A DNA stretch of 64,000 bases. Origin: Heligmosomoides polygyrus polygyrus. Its lineage: Eukaryota; Nematoda; Chromadorea; Rhabditida; Heligmosomidae. The number at the start of each line of letters is the position of its first letter. The stretch's first letter is position 1. A program made the translations under genes and the position numbers. Shown here piece after piece: positions 54,387-64,000 of this stretch. The stretch lies in the NCBI GenBank assembly GCA_947396885.1, contig OX377202.1:13702001-13766000 (forward strand), written 5' to 3'. Below the pieces are notes generated by a model. It was not told the DNA's origin, made no database searches, and was given only the letters and a program-made list of their open reading frames with translations.

Positions 54387-55390
54387 GGAAAACTTTTGTA
54401 CACTTTTTTGAAATCTTAACTCATCTACTTGATGAATGAGCACATCGTTTAAGATTTCACAAAAGTTTAATTTTTGAAAAAATAATGGTTCAAAACTTGC
54501 TCGAAAGAGTAGGAATGTGGCTACCGTTTTTAGAGAGAAGAGAAGAGATTGCGCCATGCCCTCATTCGGAACGTTGCGATTTTTATCCGGTTGCTAGCAG
54601 CATTTCTGTTAGCATGGAGTTTCAAACCTGAACACGATGTAACAAAAACAATTGTAAAAAACAAAAATATCCTCAGTTTAATGGTTCATCGTAAGTGCAA
54701 TTTGCACTATCAATCGGATAATGTTTGCGGCGAACTTTTTTGGGCGCATATCATGATCTGATCTTTTAATGCATTCCTTTTTGCTTTGCTTTAGGCAAAT
54801 TTTAATTTGATATTTTTTTCAAAAAATACAGATTTTATAAAATTATTACACTTATTGGAGCAGGGCGCGTGTAGTGTAGTAGGAGCGTGTAGCGCAGTCG
54901 GAGGAGGCGCCGACTGTCGCGTGCACCCGATACCAGGTTCCTGGTTCGGATTTCCGCGCCCAGGCCAACCAAGCCTTCCATCCCTCCGGGGTCGCTGAAT
55001 TCGTACCAGTCTAGTCTGTGAAGGATAAAGCGCTGACTTGTCCATCGGCTGGCCACCGCAAGTCATTGTATGGCCAAATACGCATTCAAATCGCTTTCAT
55101 GACATCCCGTAGAAGTAAAATGCGTGGAGCATCCCAAAACGGATTGAGTAACACCGTCCTTTATCCTTTTATCCTTTATTGGAGCAGGTAAACTTCAAAA
55201 TTTCAGAGAGCGTTATACCAAATTTTCCTTGAAAAGAAAATCATTCAAATCATCCAAAGTGCATATAGTTTAATCCGTAAGAAACTTGTTTCAGTTTGGA
55301 AGACATTCAGTTTGACTTCAGAAGCATCATGTGCGTTTAGAAGAGCGTTAAGTTTGACTTGGAAAATGTTCAATTCGACGTGAAAAAGGT
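54387..55390. mobile_element. Foldback-type element, copy 3, with SINE
   Basis: The right arm (ATAAAATTATTACACTTATT, then AAACTTCAAAATTTCAGAG to TTCAATTCGACGTG) parallels that of copy 2. It is interrupted by the SINE 54865-55175. The left arm begins beside the hairpin 54340-54386 and is diverged. Confidence 0.55.
54865..55175 (+). repeat. tRNA-derived SINE, full length, with target duplication
   Basis: Inserted in a foldback arm with a perfect 13-bp duplication TTATTGGAGCAGG (54852-54864 and 55176-55188). The head is partly doubled (GTGTAGTGTAGTAGGAGCG then GTGTAGCGCAGTCGGAGG). The tail is two TCCTTTTATCC-like units. This is one of the clearest young copies. Confidence 0.9.
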
Positions 55391-56000
55391 CCCCATGCGA
55401 CAGCTGTTGCTTTGTCTGATAGCACTACAACGCCACAGTAAGGCAATTTGCAACAACGTCATGCTAATAATTAATGTAATGTTTTGATAACAAAAGATAT
55501 ATTAAATTAAAATTGTGTTCCTAATAAACATTGAGTAGGGAATGACCAGTGGAGCCCTATCGTTAGGAGGCCTGTGAAGAGAGACTTTAATTTTCTGGCT
55601 GCTTTCATCAGACACAAAACAATAGAACAACTGCAAAGAACAGACTACGGACTAGCGAGGGTGATGTTTACCGTGCACGTCCGGAATTAGCAGAAGACAC
55701 ATGAGAGTCACCGAAGCTTCAGCAGCATCAACAGCGCGTCGCGGCGTCGCGGCGCAGCTCATGAAGTTGTCGGTCGGCGAGGACCTCAGCGGAAAAGCTG
55801 ACTCATGCGGTGGAGAACGATGCTCTCGAGGCCTTTAGGTCTAAAATCTTCCTCTGGAGCGAACTATGCTTCACGAAAATGTTCACGTGAATCCATTTAG
55901 GAATTGCGCTAAATGTTACAACTGTGTTGTTTTTATACTTATATTTATTTACATTTATGCTTATTTTAGCCACTAGCCATAGTACGTCGGAACCTACAAA
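55391..56000. other. Unassigned sequence
   Basis: Contains a short GCGTCGCGGC tandem (55735-55756). No gene recognised. Confidence 0.3.
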
Positions 56001-56292
56001 GACAAAGGACAAAGGATGGCGTTATTCAATCCCTTTTGGGATGCGCCACGCATTCAACTTCTACGGGATATCGTGGAGGCGATATGAATGCGTATTTGGC
56101 CATACAATGACTTGCGGTGGCCAGCTGATGAACAAGTCAGCGCTCTATCCTTCCCAGACAAGTCTGGTACCAATTCACCTACCTCGGAGGGATGGAAGGC
56201 TTGGTTGGCTTGGGCGGGAAGTCGGAACCAGGAACCTGGTATCGGGTGCACGCGACAGTCGGTGCCTCCTCCGACTGCGCTACACGCGTCCA
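56001..56292 (-). repeat. tRNA-derived SINE, full length
   Basis: Well-conserved from ACAAAGGACAAAGGATGGCG to CCGACTGCGCTACACGCGTC. The open frames that cover it on both strands are SINE shadows. Confidence 0.87.
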
Positions 56293-57200
56293 ACGGAAAC
56301 TAAGGTGGGGAAAAGGTGCGTTTGAGATGGGTCATGCTGTAGATGGACTAAAGCTCTACTTGCTGGAATTGGAGTCAGCGCAGTTCGAGAGCTGCCTGAG
56401 ATTTTGAATATAGCGGAGTTGAACGATAAAATGCAAGTGACAAGCTTCAGATTTTGAGGATGCGCGAGTTCCACGACCACATGTGGACGAAATTGACAAA
56501 GTCATTCCGAGGGCCGTGTATCTTCCAAAGGCCTCTTTAAACGAATATGCGCTCCGAAAGATTCCATAAGAGAGAGGCGCGAAGTGTGAAAAGAAGAAGA
56601 AGGTAAGACATTGTGATATTTCAGAATGATGTGCAATCATGGACCGAACTCTCAAAAACTGCTCGTAAGCCGAAAGCTTTCGTAAAAGAAGAGAAACATA
56701 AGGCTTTGAAAAAGGTGATAGAGTAACACAATAAAGTGCTTTAATGAAACAAAAAGAATAAATACGAGCAAAAATAGAAGAAAAACTGATTTGTACCAAC
56801 TGACGTCTATGAGAAGGCATGTTTGAAGTTAGGGAGCTCATTGAACGGCAGGAGTGATTCGTTCATGGAAGGCATGGATACTTTTCTGCAATGCTAATCG
56901 TAGAAAAATCCGAAAGAAAAAACATTAAAAGAACCCCTGCTTTTTTGAATGGCACACCGGTCAGCGATGAATGCAGCCGGTATTGCAGAGGAGACTGTTT
57001 AAGTAAAAGAGTTGTTCCATGCTCTAGCAACTCGAACTAGAAACGAATCTAGAAACGAAAAAGAAAAAAGAAAGAGAAAAGGCGAAAAATGAAAGAAGAC
57101 GAAAAGAGAAAAGAAAAACGAAAAAGAGGTAAGAAACGAATATAGAAGAGCGCACCCCTCCCGTAGACGGCCTCAAGGAGTGGCTCCGTGTTGGGTGGCT
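56293..57200. other. Unassigned sequence with a purine tract
   Basis: The minus frame 56356-56841 (161 codons) is the longest unexplained one here but has low complexity and no domain. From 57037 to 57150 almost every base on the plus strand is A or G (GAAAAAGAAAAAAGAAAG and similar). Confidence 0.35.
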
Positions 57201-57964
57201 GAATTCACGACAAAATAGCCACTTTTTAAAACAAATTTTAGTACACTTTTTTTAGACAAGCTTGACTGTTTTGATCTCAATCTGAACATTTCCCATATCA
57301 AAACATGCTTCTTCCTCTTTAAAATAGAAATCTTCCGAGACGACTAGAATGTTTTTTGCTTCTGGAAAATTTTGCATGAATGTATTTCAAGTTGTTTAAT
57401 TTAACTGTTCCAATAAGTGAACACACTTTTTAAAATTTTATAAGATTTTATTAGTCAAAAAATAATGAATTATGGTTTAAAGCGGAGAAAGGCAGTAGTT
57501 GCTTCGTGTATCAAAAGATTAGATCGCGCCGTGAGCCTGTCTAGTTCGTCGAGATGTTCATTGATTTATGGCAAAAATTCTGTTTGCGTGGAGAAGCACA
57601 GTTGTTAATGGTACAACAAGAACATTTGTGAAAGCCGCACATACCCTCGCATCTACACTATCGACTCAATGAAAATTGCGACGATCTAGTCGACTGCAAG
57701 GCGCGTGTTCTTCCAACACACTTAACTATTACCTTTCTGCACCTACATATTAGGGCAATAAAAAGATTTCAGAAAAAGTCTTACAAAATTTTCTAGAACA
57801 GAAAGCTATTCTACTTTTCAGAGTGTCTCTATTTCATTGTGGAAAAAACTCGTTTTTATTAGAGAGACGTTCGGTTTGATTTCAAAAGAATGTGGTCAGG
57901 CTTGCCAAGAAGAGTGTCCAATTTGATTCGGAAGGTGTCCAGTCTGACGTGAAAATGCTGTATC
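57201..57964. mobile_element. Foldback-type element, copy 4
   Basis: The left arm with CAATAAGTGAACACAC and TAGATCGCGCCGTGAGC parallels 17850-18000 of copy 1 (CAATAAGTGAGCACACC, GATCGCGCCGTGCACC). The right arm ends GTGTCCAGTCTGACGTGAAA. No coding capacity. Confidence 0.62.
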
Positions 57965-57978
57965 ACTGGCATGAAATT

Positions 57979-58115
57979 CTGGGGCAAGATTCATCAACAA
58001 TTAAACCGTGGGTAGCGGTGTAAAGGGGTAGAGATAAAATAAGAGAGACGCAGTCTTCATCGCGGGTATCTCTACCTCCTTTACCAGCGGGTTAGTCGTT
58101 GATGAATCCGCTCCC
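57979..58115. mobile_element. MITE of the GGGGCCGGATTCAT family
   Basis: Ends GGGGCAAGATTCATCAAC and the reverse complement of GGGAGCGGATTCATCAAC. Inside, GGTAGCGGTGTAAAGGGGTA is mirrored by TACCTCCTTTACCAGC. It abuts the foldback element. Confidence 0.75.
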
Positions 58116-58409
58116 TGGTTGTACCTCAAACCGGTGCAGTCAGTCCTAGTTCTTTCTAATCGGTAATGGGATTTTCCTGTAATCTCTTAATATATTTTCA
58201 TACTACTGCTCTTTGTTTGAAAATAACTGAATGGAGAGTTATACACACATGTAGATCACTTTGGGTACTAGGCGTAGGCAGCTCCGGAACATTAGTTAGT
58301 TTCACGCCTCTTGACGAGAACAAATTATTCAACAGAGTATTCGATAGAAGGATGAGGATGAAGGAATATAAAAATCATATTCAATCTTTCACTGGACGTG
58401 TCACGTCCC

Positions 58410-58720
58410 TCACGGGATGTCGTGGAGGTTATTCGAATGGATATTTTCTCAACGGGCGCATGTTAGTGCATTTGGAGGAGGCAGCGGCTGTCGCTTGGCC
58501 ACAGATCGAGGTACTTGGTGCGGGTCCCCTCCCGCAGCTCAACTAACCCTTAGGCCGATGACATGATCCATGAGATTTGCATGAGAACAACAAAGACGCT
58601 GATTTTCTCATTGGCTGGTCACTACGAGTCATTCTGTAGGCTCAATACGCATTCAAATTAGCTTCTCGAAATCCAGTGGAATAGAATGCGTGGGGCGACC
58701 TTAATCAGGTCTTTCTTTAT
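58410..58720 (+). repeat. SINE scrap and a diverged SINE
   Basis: A minus-strand scrap (58410-58445, CACGGGATGTCGTGGAGG) is followed by a diverged plus-strand copy (58454-58720) from GGGCGCATGTTAGTGC to GAATGCGTGGGGCG. Confidence 0.55.
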
Positions 58721-59921
58721 GCGAAGATAAAAGACAGAAAACAGATGAACAAGCAGCCTGTTCCACGTTTTTCAAACACCTACGTTTTCCGATCCACAGA
58801 CAGCTGACGGATGGAACGCCTGATTGCCATGGTCGCGATGCGAACTCATGAAGAATCTGTAGTGTCAAGCATGTCATGCCTTGTGCTTAGTGCTCCTCCC
58901 ACTCCGTATTACTCACCGAAGGTCGGATTCACGAAGGTAATGTGTTATCCGTTATCCATAAGTTTACCCAAGGAGGATAGTGGTGTGAAGGATACAGTTC
59001 CACCTCACCATTCATCCACCTCACCGCTATTTTGAATGCCAGGAAATGCTTCAATTTTTTATTTTCAACAATTCTATTACATCTTAGACTTGTTTCTTTA
59101 CGTTCAATTGTTGTTCTCCAAGTTCAACGTCAACAGGAGGAGCTCAGGTTAGATTACAGCAGCAACTCCTTCTTGCTTTCCCCTCACCCTCCCTTACTGA
59201 TGAGCACAGCGGGAAGGATACTCTGTCTGTTTGGTCTTCATCTACAGAAGGGCTCGTGCGGAACGAAAACCAAACAATGTCTTCGTTTTCCATACTTTTA
59301 TAATCAATCTGTCTCAATTATATGGCTCTCCTCACTTATCATTCCACCCTATACCACCTTTATCCTAAATGAAGTTCATGAATCCGGTCTCAGATATGAT
59401 AATTTGGAACAATTTCTTTCATAGGAACTGTGTGGGTAAAATAGAAGACGGACAATAGGCTTGGCCACCGCAGGGTATCATTCTCCATTATTTTAGTTTC
59501 TCGGTATGTTAACACCACCTTCAAGAATTTTGGTATATGTGACTTGTAAATTGCTTCAGCCAAGAAAAAGTGACAGTCCCTTGGTGAAGAGTGATTGGGG
59601 AGCAGAAATTGAGTGGCGCAAATGTCTTCGACGCAGAGGCAGAGGGCCCGAGTTCCCCGTCCCGTCTCGCCGCTCCAGCACACCATTTAAACAGAAAATA
59701 TGAACCATGTTAGACCGAAGCGAAAATTTTCATCGTGTTCGGCTTCCAAATTCAGTAAAAAATCGAAAATTCATCCTGAAAATTAAAAGTTTTCTAGATT
59801 TGAGTAACCGAGAAGCTAGGCGTCATGAATTGTTGGAAAACATTTGTGACTTCCTCTTGAGAATTTTGTCTAAACATTTGTTATGGTACAATGCTCTTAA
59901 AGAAGCGCGATTATTTGAAAA
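58721..59921. other. Unassigned sequence
   Basis: 1.2 kb. The frames 59032-59424 (130 codons, plus) and 59707-59997 (96 codons, plus, running into a SINE) have no recognised domain. Confidence 0.35.
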
Positions 59922-60024
59922 AATAAAGGATAAAAAATGGCGTCACACAATCTTTCAACTTATTATACTTCTACGGGATGTCATGGAGGCAATTTGAATG
60001 TCTATTTCGCCATACTATGACTTA
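59922..60024 (-). repeat. SINE 3' third
   Basis: AATAAAGGATAAAAAATGGC, ACTTCTACGGGATGTCATGG and TTTCGCCATACTATGACTTA. The rest of the copy is missing. Confidence 0.7.
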
Positions 60025-60124
60025 AGCAGAAAGGACGAACGCCAGCGACAAATGGCGATGTCGAGCGTCAATGAGCGACTGCAAGCTACAGTGAGTGAAA
60101 GACAAGACACTATAAACGGACAGA

Positions 60125-60410
60125 GGGTAAAGGACGACGTTACTCAATAGTTTTTAGGAAGCGCCACGCATTCTACTTCTACAGGATGTCGTGGAGGCGA
60201 TTCGAACGCATGTGTCGCCGCACAATGACTTGCAGTGGCCAGCCGGTGGGCAAGTCAGCGCTTTGCCCTTTCCAGATACGTCTGGTACCAATTCACGGAC
60301 CACGGAGGAATTGAAGGCTTCGTTGGCCTTGGCGGGAAACCCGAACCAGGAACCTGGTATCGGGTGCACGCCACAGCCTTCACCTACTCCAACTGCGCTA
60401 CACGCGCCCA
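60125..60410 (-). repeat. tRNA-derived SINE, full length
   Basis: From GGTAAAGGACGACGTTACTC to CAACTGCGCTACACGCGCCC, all in reverse. The frames across it are shadows. Confidence 0.82.
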
Positions 60411-61619
60411 TAATAGATGAATTATTGTTAAATATGACTTTCAATATTAAATCCTACAGATTTTGTACGATTTTATTTGCGAGGTGTTAATGAAATTTCT
60501 GCTCGGATGGACGAGAACCCTATATGTATATACAAGAGCAAGACATACTTGCAGTGTAGTTTCATATAGTGATTTTAGATTCCCCTCAGCATATTAGGTC
60601 ACAATCTACTATCCTGACGCGTGAATTTCCTTCTAAACAAAACTTATTAATAGCACTTTTATTTTTATTTTTAGCATTTAAACAAGTCAAACCAAAACGT
60701 TAGTTAGTTAGTTAAAACAAAAACGCCCAAACACTTCAATTTGTACAAGACATCTTATATGTTTTGTGCGCTTTTATGTTTCAAATTTTAAATTTTTCAA
60801 ATTTATAAGTAACATGCCAAAAGCTCATATCAATTCGTGTAGTCAATCACTAAATAAGGGCGGGAAGATTTGAAGCAATAAAACGGCAAAAACTTTAGGT
60901 TCTACCTTCTAAAAAGTATTGGTACGGTACAATAGAACAAAGGTAACTGTTGTTCCTAAAATATGGTAGCAAGGACAGCAGCATCGAGCAAGTGAAAAGA
61001 AAGGAGGTCAACAGTAGCGTTGAATCGAGGATTCTACTTTTATAGTCCAAGATGTTGTAGATCGTTCCACTGTGGCATAAATGCGCGATGTACAGCAGTG
61101 GACGGAGCGCGAGATTTTTGAACAGATTCCTCTAACCTCAGCTGCTCTTGCTACGGTCGCTGCAAGAACTGTCTGAGTACAGATAAGGTCGTGTGTTCAC
61201 AAGTGCGAATAAGGTGACAGCCAACGAAGGACGTGTGACACCGTCGGAAGAAAAAGGCGCTGTGGTCGGCTCTGGCACCGACGCTTCGAGTCGATCAGTT
61301 TTGTCACGCGACACGCTCACGTAGCGAAAACGATCAGAAGCATCGTTGAGCGATAAGCAGTAGGGGCTCCGGTGATAAGAGCGGGAACAAGCTGATTGAG
61401 TGGTCCCGATGTAACTGCAGGTCACTCTCGCCCGTGTGGTCAAGCTCATCCCCAGCCAGCGTCGTTAGAAAAGACTTCTGAGTAGCGATGGTCCTGCTCA
61501 TGCCCGTTATACTCGTCTAGATTCTGTGTTCTTTATGAAGAAACCGAAACCCAGAGAGATCCAGAGAGATAGACCGCTCGGGTGGGAGACTGTTCGAAAC
61601 GTCAAACCTCTCCTCGAAT
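60411..61619. other. Unassigned sequence
   Basis: 1.2 kb without a recognised gene; includes a GTTAGTTAGTTA run at 60700-60712. The minus frame 61138-61449 is not recognised. Confidence 0.35.
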
Positions 61620-61775
61620 CTTCGAGGTTCGGTTCCTACCCAAGCGAATCGATCTCTCCATCCCTCTGGGGACCGATGAGTTGTGGTAACACACTTGAAG
61701 GGGTAGAGCAGGGAAAACGACAAAGGTCAATGTTATTCAATCCCTTTGTGAGATGCGCCATGCATTCAACCTCAA
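61620..61775. repeat. Two SINE scraps in opposite orientation
   Basis: Plus-strand text (GAGGTTCGGTTCCTACCC, CCATCCCTCTGGGGACCG) is followed by minus-strand text (TATTCAATCCCTTTGTGAG, ATGCGCCATGCATTC). Confidence 0.45.
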
Positions 61776-62914
61776 ATTCAAAATCACACCGCTTTTGATC
61801 AAAGATCCTTGCCTTTAATCGTCAATTTTAACCACAAATTTCACCAGCATTCTGAGGCACAGATTCGTTCGCTCCAAAAGATGAGAGACAAACTCTGATC
61901 GAGACGCTTCCACACAGTAGGATACACCGCTGTTTCTGCTGCTGTCAAAGAGGATCCGGAGGTTAGCACCCGGCACCGTTGTCTTGTGATGAGACTCGGG
62001 AGCACCCATCCAACACTCCTCAGTCGTCACAGCCTCTCGGCTAAAGAAATGTGGCTCATCGATGGTTCCCTCATGTCTTCATCGATACCACACATCCACT
62101 TCCGATATTCCATAAATCCTGCGTTTCTTAAATAATTCTCCTCCAATGTAGGCTCTGCGGCAAACTCATAACGAGTCGTTCAGTATGGAGATGGGAGCCT
62201 GTGCTAGAGCAGTAAAGTTGTCCCTTGTGACCGACGCATAAGGGACAGTGGTTGACCCTAGGAAACTCCGCTGGATTTAACCAAACTTCGTACCTTAACC
62301 CATCGGCAATAAATCTCCAACTTCGTAGCGTTATCAGAATGCTTTAAGGATGGATTATGCTATCAGCGGCTTAGTTGAATCGGTACAAAGGTCCAGGTAC
62401 AAGAAAGATAGGCTGCAGGATTTGCAGGCTGTCCCATAACTGTTTTCAGGCCTGGTTCTCAAAAAAGCCTTGCCCGGTCATTGAGGTATCGAAGCTCAAA
62501 AGGAAGAAGTGATCGAAAAGCAGCCGTCAAACTGTTTTACTATTCATTTTTTAAAATTATTTTGGTAATGCACTACAGATAGTGTGTCATAAATCAATTA
62601 AACATGACATAATGCTATTGCAGAAAGCATTGAAAATGTAGTTAAAAGTGATAAGAATAATGAAAAAGCAGGTTCAATGTGATTAAGAGCATCCATGAAA
62701 AAAAAAACAAGGTCAAGAGATATTTCTAGTAATAATGGCTACTGCACATGTTTTCAGGGTTTTTCAAGAGCGTCGGTGAAAAATTACTAGCCACTAAAGA
62801 AAGAAAGAAAGCTTAGGCGAGTACAAGCCTACTAATGTCATAGAAAGCTTAGAACAGCGGTATCTGTTTTCCAAATAATTTCTATCGAGACCTCAGCATA
62901 AGTGGCTCACTACT
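61776..62914. other. Unassigned sequence
   Basis: 1.1 kb without a recognised feature. Confidence 0.35.
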
Positions 62915-63083
62915 GGGGCCGGATTCATGAACGACTTACAGCAATCTAACGGAGAAAATACAGCCAAAATCCCTGATAGCGCGGCATGTCAAGCTATGTG
63001 GTGAAGCATTTCGCCGCGCTATCAGGGATCTTGGCTCTATTTTCTCTGTCAAATTGCTGTAAGTCGTTAATGAATCCGGCACC
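62915..63083. mobile_element. MITE of the GGGGCCGGATTCAT family, best copy
   Basis: Almost perfect hairpin: GGGGCCGGATTCATGAACGA, CTTACAGCAAT, GAGAAAATA and ATCCCTGATAGCGCGGC are mirrored in the right half. About 169 bp long, non-coding. Confidence 0.85.
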
Positions 63084-63249
63084 TGATATCGGCGGCCAGC
63101 TCATGACAAGGAAAGGTTGCTAACTCAAGGTGATCTTTTGCGATGCTATTTTGGCAAGATGTAGGGCCCTGTGAGCGGAGTGCAGAACCACAGTTCGTTT
63201 TTGCTGAACGCCTTTTTGAAGACCTAAAAAGGAGGTCTGAAAGCGTACG

Positions 63250-63345
63250 CTCAACTATCATCAACCCCTACGACACTTCATAAGGTGTGCTTCGGCAGTG
63301 GAGGGACACCTCATAGGGGCACACCGTAGGGGTTTTAAGTTCGAG
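63250..63345. repeat. Inverted repeat with a tRNA B-box-like sequence downstream
   Basis: CAACCCCTACG and AAGGTGTGC pair with GCACACCGTAGGGGTTTT across a loop that repeats part of the arm (CACCTCATAGGGG). Directly after it, GTTCGAGTCC (63341-63350) matches a polymerase III B box, so a tRNA-like element is possible, but no cloverleaf could be drawn. Confidence 0.45.
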
Positions 63346-63563
63346 TCCGCGTACTACCGCAATTTTTGCACATATTAGTTTGTTGGGATTACGCTTTCTC
63401 ATGATCGGAAGTCGATTTTAGACCTTCAATACTTACAACAAGCCAAGGCTGTCTATTTCGCATTCATAAGTGCTGGTTTTTCAACAATGCCTATCTGCAC
63501 CGCCACCATATCATACATCATATCACCAATAATACCGTAACTGCACACAAATACGCGCACCTT

Positions 63564-64000
63564 GTGGTTGGTCATTATGGAACCAGGCCATATCGGTACA
63601 TAAGTGTGCCAAAAATGTCGTTCTTACCTGAACATGCTGTCGGCCGACTACTTTCCACCTTGGATTTCACATCTCCGACAAGGAGAGAGATTACGGTTGC
63701 GGATGCCATAAAAGGACTCCTCCTGGACGCCATTTATGGAGATATCGACTGTCAGGAAGTAGAGGGTGTTCAAATTAGGGGTAGTATAATGAAAGTGGGA
63801 CCTTTCTATGTCTGTCATACGCGTGGGTAGCAGCTGGGCACATCGTTCACCCAGGTCCTTTCTCTACACCCACAGATTGCGCGTTCAATGAAGAAGAAGT
63901 GGTCATTCCTTGCCAGGGAGAAGATTGTTCCTCACTGGCTCTTCTAAAATGCTGTTGGTGTGGCAAGCGCTTGTGTTTTACTTGTTTCATAGATTTGTTA
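63564..64000 (+). CDS. Candidate spliced Cys-rich protein, 3' end outside the window
   Basis: Exon 1 (ATG at 63564 or 63615 to 63822) joins to exon 2 (63876 to the window edge) across a 53-bp intron with GT and AG ends. The reading frame continues through the join (exon 1 ends one base into a codon) and exon 2 stays open for its 41 codons. The join gives VCHTHCAFNEEEVV, and exon 2 continues with PCQGEDCSSLALLKCCWCGK and LCFTCFID. Cysteines in CxxC-type pairs suggest a zinc-binding module. I do not recognise the family; it could be a host gene or a transposon protein. Without the intron a TAG stops the frame at 63828. Upstream exons or a promoter are not apparent, and the start region is shared with 41153-41192, which favours a repeated origin. 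Confidence 0.45.
63588..63630 (+). repeat. Short segment shared with 41153-41192
   Basis: TATCGGTACATAAGTG and AAAAATGTCGTTCTTAC; covers the second ATG of the candidate exon. Confidence 0.55.

Noticed and set aside
56356..56841. 161-codon minus-strand frame considered as a membrane protein
   Set aside because: Ser- and Phe-rich low-complexity product opposite a purine-rich strand; no domain; likely chance.
63250..63360. A tRNA gene suggested by GTTCGAGTCC
   Set aside because: No acceptor or T stem could be paired; only the B box fits.
1..64000. Bacterial operons, phage, toxin-antitoxin or defence systems
   Set aside because: No ribosome binding sites, no long ORFs, and the mobile elements, SL1-like leader and intron all point to a nematode nuclear genome.

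Overview
The window looks like a repeat-packed stretch of a nematode nuclear genome, most likely from a rhabditid or strongylid (clade V) worm; the species cannot be fixed from sequence alone. Four things point this way. A 22-nt sequence at 34412-34433 matches the nematode SL1 spliced leader at 20 of 22 positions. A possible spliced exon pair at the right edge has a 53-bp intron, typical of nematodes. There are many mariner and RTE relics, and there are no bacterial operons, ribosome binding sites or long ORFs. Almost every open frame of 60-160 codons is chance or a shadow of a repeat.

Layout. 1-2.8 kb holds a 1-kb palindromic mariner-type MITE. 2.8-12 kb holds two mariner relics (3607-4512 and 5068-6292) among many copies of one tRNA-derived SINE of about 290 bp. 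12.9-16.2 kb is a mariner split by a 2-kb Penelope-like element (PLE) that carries a GIY-YIG endonuclease and, near its 3' end, a hammerhead-ribozyme-like motif. 17.6-20.2 kb is a foldback element that received an RTE-type LINE fragment and a tRNA-like inverted pair. 20.6-22.1 kb is a second copy of the 1-kb palindrome, itself broken by an insertion. 23.8-24.7 kb is a mariner with 11-12 G at each end. 25.4-28.4 kb holds a SINE broken by two different MITEs and a SINE inserted in a SINE. 29.9-38.2 kb holds three more mariner relics, a CR1/Jockey-like LINE end, an RTE fragment and the SL1-like sequence. 39.9-43.5 kb is mostly SINEs. 44.1-45.8 kb holds a 42-43 bp minisatellite beside a second PLE relic with its own hammerhead-like core. 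46-53 kb is sparse, with some SINEs, a MITE copy and an RTE 3' end. 53.4-58.1 kb holds three foldback copies and a MITE. 58-63 kb holds SINEs and a MITE. The last 440 bp hold the only convincing candidate for a host-type or intact coding exon.

How the parts work together. There is no pathway here. The shared logic is retrotransposition and DNA transposition: SINEs with 11-15 bp target duplications that presumably borrowed a LINE's machinery, mariners with TA targets, and MITEs and foldbacks moved by other elements' transposases. The nesting order gives a relative history: mariner before PLE, foldback before RTE and SINE, SINE before MITEs.

Limits: all homology statements come from motif recognition by eye. 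Boundaries are exact only where target duplications or terminal repeats are cited; elsewhere allow about 10-20 bp.
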